From: Cetobacterium ceti
Lineage (GTDB): Bacteria > Fusobacteriota > Fusobacteriia > Fusobacteriales > Fusobacteriaceae
Reading direction: 5' to 3'
DNA: 64,000 nucleotides
NCBI RefSeq assembly: GCF_900167275.1
Contig: NZ_FUWX01000013.1
Location: forward strand, 1 to 64,000
Under the pieces are notes generated by a model, which was not told where the DNA came from, searched no databases, and was given only the letters and a program-made list of their open reading frames with translations. Below, in pieces: positions 26,347-34,348 of the stretch; within the stretch, counting starts at the first letter, position 1, and each line of letters opens with the position of its first letter. Both the position numbers and the translations under genes were made by a program.

Positions 26347-26784
26347 TTAAATATGTTTTTTCTTTTTAGTTGAAAATATTTTAAAAAATATTATTATAAA
26401 CCCAATAACACTGAGAACTGGTAAAATATAAAGAAGAGAAATAACTCCTAATCCAGTACCTAATATTAAAATAAAAATGGTTAAAATTAAAGAGATAGTT
26501 CCATAAAGAACATCTGTCTCAAGATAAGATCTTATAATAGAATATATTGTTAGCACTATTCCAAGACCAAATGATACTTTTACAAGTCCTGTTATATTTT
26601 TTCCAAAATCTGATTTTAAAATACTTCCTACATATAAACAAATAGATATAAGTAAAACTATAAATTGATGAGTTAAAAATAAATTTTTGTTATATTTTTT
26701 TTGACATTTGTTATTAAAACTATAACTTAAAAGAAGAAAAATAATAAAAGCTATAATTAAAATAACAAGATTTCCAATTTTCAT
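26347..26784 (-). CDS. Hypothetical membrane protein, 145 residues
   Basis: Four to five hydrophobic segments span the protein, with a basic loop after the first (FNNKCQKKYNK) and a basic C-terminus (STKKKKHI). No family was recognised. It follows the 46-residue membrane peptide by 17 bases on the minus strand and ends at a strong terminator. The two small membrane genes therefore probably share a transcript, possibly one beginning at the upstream Ala/Gly symporter. Confidence 0.65.
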   Translation of the reverse strand: MKIGNLVILIIAFIIFLLLSYSFNNKCQKKYNKNLFLTHQFIVLLISICLYVGSILKSDFGKNITGLVKVSFGLGIVLTIYSIIRSYLETDVLYGTISLILTIFILILGTGLGVISLLYILPVLSVIGFIIIFFKIFSTKKKKHI

Positions 26785-26801
26785 AAACCCCCCTAAAATA
26801 A

Positions 26802-26942
26802 TTATCTACCACTACATCCCCAGAAATTTTTTATTAAATTATTACAATAATTAACCATAGAATGTGTAGAGGTCATTTCTATAAATATTACTATAAGAAC
26901 TAGAAAAATGAAAATTGAAATTATAAATAAAAAAGTTTTCAT
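26802..26942 (-). CDS. 46-residue single-pass membrane peptide
   Basis: The ATG at 26942 is seven bases after a near-perfect GGAGG. The product has one N-terminal hydrophobic helix (residues 3-21) and a short polar tail with two cysteines (VNYCNNLIKNFWGCSGR). The ribosome binding site lies in the arm of a long hairpin that would hide it (26946-26979). It is too short for confident homology. The strong initiation signals and tight spacing to the next gene support translation. Confidence 0.6.
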   Translation of the reverse strand: MKTFLFIISIFIFLVLIVIFIEMTSTHSMVNYCNNLIKNFWGCSGR

Positions 26943-26945
26943 GAA

Positions 26946-26979
26946 TATACCTCCTTTAAGAATACTCTTAGGAGGTATA
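26946..26979 (-). promoter_or_regulatory. Hairpin sequestering the ribosome binding site of the 46-residue peptide
   Basis: TATACCTCC (RNA sense, 26979-26971) pairs with GGAGGTATA (26954-26946), and the stem continues inward with TAAGA/TCTTA around a small bulge. The GGAGG of the downstream gene is fully inside the stem. No U-run follows, so it looks like a translational switch rather than a terminator. Confidence 0.6.
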
Positions 26980-26991
26980 TACTAAAAAAAT

Positions 26992-28350
26992 TTATTTAAC
27001 TTTTATTTCAGAAGTATTTTCATATTTTTTTTCTTTTAAAGAAATTTCATATTCTTTTAATAAGTTTAGAGCTTCTCCACTTAATGGAAGAATTGCAATA
27101 ATATTAATTAATGTCATAATTCCTAACCCAAAATCTGCTAACCCCCATACAAAATGATTTTCTTCAATAGCACCAATAAAAATCATTCCGATCATAATAA
27201 ATTTATAAATAGTATTAATTTTATTACTTGGATTAATAAAATTAAGAGCATTTTTTCCATAGAAAATAACACCTAAAATAGTACTAAAGCAAAATAAAGT
27301 TATTGTAACAACAGTAAATGGCTTTCCAATCCAACCAATATGATACTCTAAAGCTTTTTGAAATAAAACCATTCCCTTCAAATTAGGATCAATATTATTA
27401 TGAGCAAATAGAATAATAAATGCTGTAGCTGAACAAATAATTAATGTGTCTACAAATACACCAAACATTTGAACAAAACCTTGTTTTGCAGGATGATCAA
27501 TATGAACAATACTAGCAGCATATCCTGCATTTCCACTTCCAGCTTCATTTGAAAAAAGGCCTCTTCTAACGCCCTGCATAACTATTCCCCCAAAAGTTCC
27601 TCCTACAAACTCTTTTCCACCAAAAGCATTTGTAAGAATTAATTTTATAACATCATCTATAAGAGTAATATTTTTAATAATTATAAATAAAACAACAACT
27701 AAATAAATAATAGCCATAATAGGAACTATTTTGTTTAAAGAATCAATAATTTTATCTTTTTTTCCTAAAATTAAAAATCCACTGATTATACTTAAAATAA
27801 TCCCTAAATAAATTTTATTTCCACTATATCCACCTATAATAGTTTCAACAATAGAATTTGACATTACTTGAGTAACTCCAATATAACAAATTATAGAACT
27901 AATAGAGAAAATAATACCAATCCATTTTTTATTCGTTTTTTTCTCTATAATCCATGGGGTTCCACCAATATATTCACCATTATCTAATTTTTTTCTGTTT
28001 GCTACAGCTAAAGTAGATTCAATAAATGCTGTAGAAGCACCCATTAATGCTACAATCCACATCCAAAACAAAGCTCCAGGTCCTCCTAAAGAAAGAGCAA
28101 CAACAACTCCAGCTATGTTTCCGGCTCCAACTCTACAGGCAGTTCCTAAACAAAAACTTTCAAAAGAACTTCTACCTTCTTCAGTGGTTTTTCCAAATAA
28201 ACTGGTGGCAACTTCTTTAAATAATCTCAATTGCATAAATTTTGTTTTATATGTAAAATAAAGTCCAGTTCCTATTAATAAAATAACGAGAATGTTTTTT
28301 TCCCATAACAAACTATTAACAGTATTTACTATTAATTTAATTATCTCCAT
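26992..28350 (-). CDS. AGCS-family sodium:alanine/glycine symporter
   Basis: The 452-residue carrier has about 10-11 helices. AGCS signatures are CLGTACRVGAGNIAGVVVALSLGGPGALFWMW near residue 60, and a GLFSNEAGSGNAGYAAS block with the preceding GGIVMQGVRRG. It imports alanine or glycine with Na+. The open frame extends 22 codons further upstream, but GGGAGGG lies eight bases before the ATG at 28350, which was taken as the start. It lies 163 bases downstream of fhs on the same strand. A glycine link to fhs and glyA is plausible. Confidence 0.9.
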   Translation of the reverse strand: MEIIKLIVNTVNSLLWEKNILVILLIGTGLYFTYKTKFMQLRLFKEVATSLFGKTTEEGRSSFESFCLGTACRVGAGNIAGVVVALSLGGPGALFWMWIVALMGASTAFIESTLAVANRKKLDNGEYIGGTPWIIEKKTNKKWIGIIFSISSIICYIGVTQVMSNSIVETIIGGYSGNKIYLGIILSIISGFLILGKKDKIIDSLNKIVPIMAIIYLVVVLFIIIKNITLIDDVIKLILTNAFGGKEFVGGTFGGIVMQGVRRGLFSNEAGSGNAGYAASIVHIDHPAKQGFVQMFGVFVDTLIICSATAFIILFAHNNIDPNLKGMVLFQKALEYHIGWIGKPFTVVTITLFCFSTILGVIFYGKNALNFINPSNKINTIYKFIMIGMIFIGAIEENHFVWGLADFGLGIMTLINIIAILPLSGEALNLLKEYEISLKEKKYENTSEIKVK

Positions 28351-28430
28351 AAAAAATCCCTCCCTCAAAGTTTGATAAAATAATACCATTTTAAGGAAAG
28401 GATTTATAGATAACAATTTTCATTTTTTAT

Positions 28431-28505
28431 TGTTCGTATTTTTCAATGTAAATAATATGTAAACATTCTAAAAATCAATTTTTTTTTATAAAATAATGTT
28501 CGTAT
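28431..28505. repeat. Two TGTTCGTAT direct repeats between fhs and the Ala/Gly symporter
   Basis: TGTTCGTAT at 28431-28439 and 28497-28505, 66 bp apart (read on the minus strand, ATACGAACA). The minus-strand forms with flanks resemble the Gram-positive PurR box with one mismatch. Both lie upstream of the symporter start. Confidence 0.35.
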
Positions 28506-28513
28506 AAATCATA

Positions 28514-30178
28514 CTAGAAAAGTCCAGAGATAATACCATTTTCGTCAATATCAATATTTTCCGCTGCAGGAATTTTTGGTAATCCCGGCATATCAATGAT
28601 TCCACCTGCCATAGCAATAATAAATCCAGCTCCAGATGCTAGTTTAACCTCATCAATATTAACTATAAAATCTGTGGGTCTTCCTAATAAATTAGCTTTA
28701 TCAGAGATAGATTTTTGAGTTTTAGACATACAAATAGGATAATTTTTATATCCTAAGTTTTCAAATTGTTCTATAGATTTTTTAGCTTTTAAAGTGAACT
28801 CTACACCTTTAGCTCCATAGATTTCTTTAGCTATTTTTTCTATTTTTTCTTTTAAAGGTAAATCAAAAGAATAAAGAGGAGTGAAATTATCTGTATTTTG
28901 ATCTAAAGTATTTAATAATAAATTTGCTAGATCAATTCCTCCTTCTCCTCCTTTTGCCCAAACATCACAAAGAGCAACTGGGGCATCAATTTCTTTACAG
29001 TGAGTTTCTACTAATTTTATTTCAGCTTCAGTATCACTTGTAAATTTATTAATAGCAACAAGAACTGGAACATTATATTTTTTCATATTTTCCACATGTT
29101 TATCTAAATTTGCAAATCCTTTATTTAAAGCCTCTAAATTTTCAGTGGTTAATTCTTTTGCTCCCCCATGATGTTTTAAAGCTCTTATTGTTGCAACTAC
29201 AATTATTCCATTAGGATTTAACCCTCCTTGAGGACATTTAATGTCTAAGAATTTTTCAGCTCCTAAATCAGCAGCAAATCCAGCTTCAGTAATAGTGTAA
29301 TCTGATAATTTTAAAGCAAGTTTAGTTGCGATTAAAGAATTACATCCATGGGCTATATTAGCAAATGGTCCTCCATGGATTAAAACTGGTGTATTTTCCA
29401 ATGTTTGCACTAAATTAGGTTTTATTGCATCTTTTAATAAAGCTGTAACTGCACCTGTTATTTTTAAATCTTTTACATATAAAGGCTCATTTTTATAGTT
29501 GTATCCAAAAGTAATATTTCCAATTTTTTCTTTTAATTCCATTAATGAATTTGAAAGACAAAGAGTAGCCATAATCTCAGATGCTACAGTAATTTGAAAA
29601 GAAGATTCTCTAGGGATACCATTTACTTTACCTCCTAAACCAATAACAATATTTCTAAGAGCTCTATCATTCATATCAACAACTCTTTTCCAAGAAATTT
29701 TAGTAATATCGATTCCAAGAGTATTTCCTTGAGTTAAATGATTATCAATTGCTGCAGAAATTAAATTATGAGCAACTCCAATTGCATGGAAATCTCCTGT
29801 GAAATGTAAATTAATATCTTCCATTGGAACAACTTGAGAATATCCTCCACCAGTTGCTCCTCCTTTCATACCAAAAACAGGTCCAAGAGAAGGTTCTCTA
29901 AGAGCAGCCATAGAATTTTTTCCAATTTTATTTAAAGCTTGAGTTAATCCAACAGTAACTGTAGACTTTCCTTCTCCAGCAGGAGTTGGAGTTATTGCTG
30001 TAACTAAAACTAATTTTCCATTTTTTTTATTTTCTAATTTTTTTAATAAAGAAAGTTCTAATTTTGCTTTATATTTTCCATAAACTTCATATTCATCTTC
30101 TGTTAAATTTAATTTTTTTGCGATTTCTGAAATTTTTAATAGTTTTGCTTCTTGTGCTATTTGAATATCTGTTTTCAT
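28514..30178 (-). CDS. fhs: Formate-tetrahydrofolate ligase
   Basis: It joins formate to tetrahydrofolate at the cost of ATP, feeding 10-formyl-THF to purine and formyl-Met synthesis. The 554-residue length is standard. Family blocks are [14 protein letters not shown] near residue 66, [18 protein letters not shown] near 95, [17 protein letters not shown] near 125, [13 protein letters not shown] and [11 protein letters not shown]. It works with glyA (47.5-48.7 kb) and the pab operon in one-carbon metabolism. An inverted repeat and a terminator-like hairpin lie upstream. Confidence 0.97.
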   Translation of the reverse strand: MKTDIQIAQEAKLLKISEIAKKLNLTEDEYEVYGKYKAKLELSLLKKLENKKNGKLVLVTAITPTPAGEGKSTVTVGLTQALNKIGKNSMAALREPSLGPVFGMKGGATGGGYSQVVPMEDINLHFTGDFHAIGVAHNLISAAIDNHLTQGNTLGIDITKISWKRVVDMNDRALRNIVIGLGGKVNGIPRESSFQITVASEIMATLCLSNSLMELKEKIGNITFGYNYKNEPLYVKDLKITGAVTALLKDAIKPNLVQTLENTPVLIHGGPFANIAHGCNSLIATKLALKLSDYTITEAGFAADLGAEKFLDIKCPQGGLNPNGIIVVATIRALKHHGGAKELTTENLEALNKGFANLDKHVENMKKYNVPVLVAINKFTSDTEAEIKLVETHCKEIDAPVALCDVWAKGGEGGIDLANLLLNTLDQNTDNFTPLYSFDLPLKEKIEKIAKEIYGAKGVEFTLKAKKSIEQFENLGYKNYPICMSKTQKSISDKANLLGRPTDFIVNIDEVKLASGAGFIIAMAGGIIDMPGLPKIPAAENIDIDENGIISGLF

Positions 30179-30217
30179 AAAACCTCCCTAATTTTATAGA
30201 TAAGATATATTTGAATA

Positions 30218-30238
30218 TTATAACGTATTCTGTTATAA
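30218..30238. promoter_or_regulatory. TTATAAC-N7-GTTATAA inverted repeat in the fhs promoter region
   Basis: Seven-base arms at 30218-30224 and 30232-30238 flank seven bases. The minus-strand left arm contains a TATAAT -10-like element, so a bound regulator would control fhs, whose ATG lies 40 bases away. Confidence 0.4.
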
Positions 30239-30258
30239 ATATAAACTAAAAATAAAAA

Positions 30259-30283
30259 AATCCAGAAATGGCAATTCTGGATT
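30259..30283. terminator. Terminator-like hairpin upstream of fhs
   Basis: AATCCAGAA (30259-30267) pairs with TTCTGGATT (30275-30283). On the minus strand a seven-T run follows; the plus side is T-rich too. It sits between two divergent genes, about 80 bases before the fhs start, so it may be an attenuator for a longer fhs transcript or an insulator. Confidence 0.55.
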
Positions 30284-30320
30284 TTCATTATTTATATTTT
30301 AAATTGGAGAGAGATTTATA

Positions 30321-30386
30321 AAACTTTCAAACTTTTAATCTCTATACTTTATTAGACGGAAAAATCTGAAAAAAGTTTGAAAGTTT
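30321..30386. repeat. 16-bp perfect inverted repeat upstream of the GntR gene
   Basis: AAACTTTCAAACTTTT (30321-30336) and its exact complement (30371-30386) are separated by 34 bp. Each arm is itself a direct repeat of AAACTTT. It lies 59 bases before the gntR start, suited to a two-site operator or a long RNA hairpin. Confidence 0.6.
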
Positions 30387-30444
30387 AAAAAAAATTTAAA
30401 ATATGTTAATATCAAATTATATTATTTAATTGAAGGGGCGTATT

Positions 30445-31113
30445 ATGAGAGAAAAACCAGGAGATAAAGTATTAAAATATCTTGAAGAAAAAATTTTTCA
30501 AGGCTTTTGGAAACCAGGAGATAAAATAGATTCTGAAAATTATTTAGCAGAATTATTAGGAGTTAGTAGAGTGTCCGTAAGAGAAGCTATTAGTAAAATG
30601 GTAGCAATGGGATTATTAATAAAAAAAAGAGGTGGAGGAAGTTATGTTAAAGAAATAACTCCAGTGGATTATATGGATAAATTACTACCATTTTTAGTTT
30701 TAGGCGATGGGGATTATATAGAGATTTTACAGTTACGAATGTCTTTAGATGTACTAGGTGTTAAGTTATTTATTGAAAATAAAGACGAATATATAATAAA
30801 TGAGTTAAAAATAATACATAAAAAATTAATTGAAAATAAAAATAATCCTAAAGAATTTTTTATGGAAGATATGAATTTTCATAAGTGTATTATGAAAGGT
30901 AGTAAAAATCTTTTAATATATAAGGTATTTGAAATGATTGTACAGATAATGGGATATCATGCAAAGGAACAATATTTCCAATTACCATTAATAAATAGAA
31001 TCGATGAACATAATCTTATATTAGAAGCCATTTTAAATGAAGATATTGAAATTGCTCAAATTTATATGAAAAGACACTTAGAAAGAACAATTTCAGATTT
31101 AAAAAGAAAATGA
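30445..31113 (+). CDS. GntR-family regulator, FadR/FCD subfamily
   Basis: The 222-residue protein has an N-terminal winged helix (VLKYLEEKIFQGFWKPGDKI, then LAELLGVSRVSVREAISKM near residue 34). The C-terminal all-helical FCD domain has metal- or ligand-binding acidic and His residues, such as MEDMNFHKCIMKG. It is directly upstream of glycerate kinase and a GntP permease, so it most likely senses glycerate or a related sugar acid. The ATG at 30445 follows AAGGGG by six bases; the TTG at 30430 overlaps that site and was rejected. Confidence 0.9.
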   Translation: MREKPGDKVLKYLEEKIFQGFWKPGDKIDSENYLAELLGVSRVSVREAISKMVAMGLLIKKRGGGSYVKEITPVDYMDKLLPFLVLGDGDYIEILQLRMSLDVLGVKLFIENKDEYIINELKIIHKKLIENKNNPKEFFMEDMNFHKCIMKGSKNLLIYKVFEMIVQIMGYHAKEQYFQLPLINRIDEHNLILEAILNEDIEIAQIYMKRHLERTISDLKRK

Positions 31114-31152
31114 TTGACTTTTTATGAAAAAAAATGTAACTTTTATGTATAG

Positions 31153-31163
31153 TTGTAATACAC
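31153..31163. promoter_or_regulatory. Candidate FadR-type operator before glycerate kinase
   Basis: TTGTAATACAC resembles the t-GTa-tAC-a core bound by FadR-subfamily GntR proteins. It lies about 90 bases upstream of the glxK ATG, just before a TATAAT at 31182-31187. A single short match in A+T-rich DNA is weak evidence. Confidence 0.35.
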
Positions 31164-31251
31164 ATTATATAAAATATAGAATATAATGGCATTTATTTAA
31201 AAAAAATTTAAATAATTATTTATTTGTATGACAGATTTTTGAGGAGGTTTT

Positions 31252-32406
31252 ATGAAAGTAGTAATTGCAATTGATTCGTTTAAAGGAAGTTTATCTTCTA
31301 ATGAATTGGGAGATGCTTTAAGTTTAGGAATAAAAAAAATATATAAAGATGCTGAAATTATAAAAATACCTATTGCGGACGGTGGAGAAGGAACTGTTGA
31401 AGCAATGGTTGAAGGAACTGAAGGAAAATTTATTGAAGTAGAAGTTCATGATCCTTTAATGAATAAAATAAAAGCTATATATGGAATTTTAGGAGATGGA
31501 AAAACAGCAATAATTGAAATGGCAATAGCTTCAGGATTACCATTAGTTCCTGCGGAAAAAAGAAATCCTAATAAAACTACAACTTTTGGAACAGGAGAAC
31601 TTATAAAAGATGCTATAAAAAAAGGGTGTAGAGAATTTATAATTGGAATAGGAGGAAGTGCAACCAATGATGGTGGATTGGGAATGATGCAAGCTCTAGG
31701 TTATAAATTTTATGATAAAGAAGGTAAAGAATTAGGACAAGGTGGAGAAATTATGAATCAAATTGAAAAAATTGATTCAACACAAGCATTAGAAGAGTTA
31801 TCTCAATGCAAATTTTTAGTAGCTTGTGATGTAGACAATCCATTTTATGGACCAAGAGGTGCTGCTCATGTATATGGAAAACAAAAAGGTGCAAATGAGC
31901 AAATGATTTTAGAATTAGATAATGGATTAAAACATTTATCTGAAATTTTAAATAAAACTTATAATATAGATATCAGTAATTTACCTGGAGCAGGAGCAGC
32001 AGGAGGATTAGGAGGAGGACTAGTTGCCTTTTTAAATGGAATTTTAAAACCCGGTATAGAAATAATATTAGAAAAAGTTGAATTTGAAAAAAAAGTAATA
32101 AATAGCGATTTTGTAATTACAGGAGAAGGAAGAATAGATTTTCAAACTGTAATGGGTAAAGCTCCTGTTGGAGTTTCTAAATTAGCTAAAAAGTATAATA
32201 TTCCAGTTATTGCCTTAGCAGGTTCTGTGGCTGATGATGCAGATAAAACTCATGAAGCAGGAATAGATTCAATTTTTTCTATAATAAATTATCCAATTTC
32301 ATTAGAAGATGCTATGAAAAAAGAAAATAGTAAAAAATTTGTTGAAAAAAATGCAGAAGAAATTTTTAGATTAATTAAAATATGTGAAAATAAATTTAGT
32401 AAATAA
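31252..32406 (+). CDS. glxK: Glycerate kinase
   Basis: It phosphorylates D-glycerate, in the E. coli GarK/GlxK family giving 2-phosphoglycerate for lower glycolysis. The 384-residue protein carries the N-terminal AIDSFKGSLSS, PIADGGEGTVEA near residue 41, IGIGGSATNDGGLGMMQALG near 130, and GAGAAGGLGGGLVAFL near 245, followed by ITGEGRIDFQT. These are the diagnostic glycine-rich blocks of type I glycerate kinases. GAGGAGG precedes the ATG. The GntP permease follows 11 bases later, and a GntR regulator precedes it, forming a sugar-acid uptake operon. Confidence 0.95.
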   Translation: MKVVIAIDSFKGSLSSNELGDALSLGIKKIYKDAEIIKIPIADGGEGTVEAMVEGTEGKFIEVEVHDPLMNKIKAIYGILGDGKTAIIEMAIASGLPLVPAEKRNPNKTTTFGTGELIKDAIKKGCREFIIGIGGSATNDGGLGMMQALGYKFYDKEGKELGQGGEIMNQIEKIDSTQALEELSQCKFLVACDVDNPFYGPRGAAHVYGKQKGANEQMILELDNGLKHLSEILNKTYNIDISNLPGAGAAGGLGGGLVAFLNGILKPGIEIILEKVEFEKKVINSDFVITGEGRIDFQTVMGKAPVGVSKLAKKYNIPVIALAGSVADDADKTHEAGIDSIFSIINYPISLEDAMKKENSKKFVEKNAEEIFRLIKICENKFSK

Positions 32407-32417
32407 GGGGGATTTAT

Positions 32418-33662
32418 ATGACAGCTTTTGGAGCAATTTTAGGGTTAATTATAGCTATTATTTTAATTATAAGAAAAGCTAATCCAGCATATTCTTTAAT
32501 ACTTGGAGCAGTTATTGGTGGTTTAGCTGGAGGAGTTTCATTACCTGAAACTGTAAAATTAATGATTGATGGAATTAAAGATATTTCACCAGCAATTATC
32601 CGTATTTTAACTGCAGGGGTGTTAGCTGGAGTTTTAATAAAAACAGGAGCAGCAATAAAAATAGCAGAAACTATTATTGAAAAATTAGGAGAAAAAAGAG
32701 CTTTAATAGCTTTAGCTTTATCAGCATTTATTTTAACAGCTATAGGAGTATTTGTAGATGTAGCAGTAATAACTGTTGCACCAATAGCCTTAGCTATTGG
32801 GAAAAAGCTGAATTTATCTAGAATGTCTATTTTATTAGCTATGATTGGTGGAGGAAAATCTGGAAATATAATTTCTCCAAATCCAAATACAATTGCAGCA
32901 GCAGAAAATTTTGGAGCATCATTACCTTCTGTAATGTGGGCAAATATAATTCCGGCAATTATAGGTTTAATAGCTACAGGGATAATTGCTAAATCTCTAA
33001 TTGAAAAAGGAGAAAAAATTACAGATACAATTATTCACCACGAGGAAACTCAGCTTCCTAGTTTTATAGGGAGTATAATAGGACCTATTGTTACAATAAT
33101 TTTATTAGCTCTTAGACCAATTGCAGGAATTAACATAGATCCTTTAATTGCATTGCCAGTTGGTGGACTTGTTGGAATTGTAGCAATGAAAAAAATAAAA
33201 TATTTAAAAGAATCTATGGAGTATGGATTAAATAGAATGACAGGAGTAGCAATTTTATTAGTTGGAACAGGAACTATTTCTGGAATTATAAAAAATTCTA
33301 CATTAAAAGATGTAATTTTAGATTTACTAAAAAAAGCAAATGTTGGTGAACAATTAATTGCACCAATTTCAGGAGCCTTAATGTCTGCAGCAACTGCATC
33401 GACAACTGCAGGAGCTACAATAGCTTCAGCGACATTTTCAGGAGCAATTTTAGCAGCTGGAATTAGTGCTGTGGCAGGAGCGGCTATGATAAATGCAGGA
33501 GCTACAGTTTTAGATCACTTACCTCATGGATCTTTTTTCCATGCAACAGGTGGAGCTACAAATGTTTCTTTAAGTGAAAGAATGAAATTAATTCCTTATG
33601 AAAGTGCAATAGGTCTTATTTTAGCAACGGTATCTACAATTGTAGCAATATTTATTTATTAA
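32418..33662 (+). CDS. GntP-family sugar-acid permease
   Basis: The 414-residue carrier has about 12 hydrophobic segments. It shows the GntP pattern with LTAGVLAGVLIKTGAA near residue 64, IGGGKSGNIISPNPNTIAAAENFG near 142, and ATASTTAGATIASATFSG near 320. GntP proteins import gluconate and related acids with protons. Operon pairing with glycerate kinase suggests glycerate as substrate. AGGGGG is the ribosome binding site. No terminator is seen after it, so the small membrane gene at 33731 might be read on the same message. Confidence 0.88.
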   Translation: MTAFGAILGLIIAIILIIRKANPAYSLILGAVIGGLAGGVSLPETVKLMIDGIKDISPAIIRILTAGVLAGVLIKTGAAIKIAETIIEKLGEKRALIALALSAFILTAIGVFVDVAVITVAPIALAIGKKLNLSRMSILLAMIGGGKSGNIISPNPNTIAAAENFGASLPSVMWANIIPAIIGLIATGIIAKSLIEKGEKITDTIIHHEETQLPSFIGSIIGPIVTIILLALRPIAGINIDPLIALPVGGLVGIVAMKKIKYLKESMEYGLNRMTGVAILLVGTGTISGIIKNSTLKDVILDLLKKANVGEQLIAPISGALMSAATASTTAGATIASATFSGAILAAGISAVAGAAMINAGATVLDHLPHGSFFHATGGATNVSLSERMKLIPYESAIGLILATVSTIVAIFIY

Positions 33663-33730
33663 TATTTCTTGATTTTTAAATTTTTCTAACGTAAACTATA
33701 CCTAAGATTTAAGTCTTTTGGGAGGAAAAT

Positions 33731-34231
33731 ATGGTTAAGAAATTCATAAATAATTTACTAGAAAAATCTATATTTTATGAAATAATAAAACAAACTTTTT
33801 ATGGTTCTATTATTTTTTTATTGGAATTTATTTTAGGAATTTTATTAATTGGAGTATGGCTTTGGATTAAAGAAAAGAGTATATTCTTTGCTTTTTTGAC
33901 ATTTTTTACTCCAATAGCATTTTTTAATATATTTGAAACAATGTTAATTCCTATTTTTTTTACAATATCATTAATCCAAGATAAATTTAAATTCTTATTA
34001 GAGAAAAGTAGAAGTTTGTTTTTGTCTTCAATAGTTATTTTTTTAGTTTTATATCCAGGATTATATATTTTTAAAGAATTTTTTATACTTATTAATAATT
34101 TTCATTATATAAATATAAGTGATATTGTTGGATTAACAAATGGTTCTTTTAGAATATTTGGATATTATATATATATAGTTATGCTCTTAGCAGTTGTAAC
34201 AATAGTAAATACAATAAAAGATAATGACTAA
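33731..34231 (+). CDS. Hypothetical membrane protein, 166 residues
   Basis: Four hydrophobic segments are visible. The first is long (ILLIGVWLWI), two lie in the middle, and there is a C-terminal helix (YYIYIVMLLAVVTIVNTI). An N-terminal amphipathic stretch (VKKFINNLLEKSIFYEIIK) probably lies on the membrane. No domain was recognised. GGGAGG sits before the ATG, and a clear terminator ends the unit. Confidence 0.65.
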   Translation: MVKKFINNLLEKSIFYEIIKQTFYGSIIFLLEFILGILLIGVWLWIKEKSIFFAFLTFFTPIAFFNIFETMLIPIFFTISLIQDKFKFLLEKSRSLFLSSIVIFLVLYPGLYIFKEFFILINNFHYINISDIVGLTNGSFRIFGYYIYIVMLLAVVTIVNTIKDND

Positions 34232-34236
34232 GAATT

Positions 34237-34266
34237 AAACCACTAGAAATAGTGGTTTTTTTATTT
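34237..34266 (+). terminator. Intrinsic terminator
   Basis: AAACCACTA (34237-34245) pairs with TAGTGGTTT (34250-34258) around a GAAA loop, followed by a T-run. Confidence 0.92.
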
Positions 34267-34348
34267 TTTGTTTACAAATAATTAAAAATATATTAAAATT
34301 ACATTAACTTAAATTAAGAGGGGAGAAATACTACATCTAGGAGGACAG

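Noticed and set aside
30259-30283. Small RNA gene between fhs and gntR
   Set aside because: A hairpin with a T-run is present, but no promoter of adequate quality was found for a separate RNA, so it is listed only as a terminator-like hairpin.
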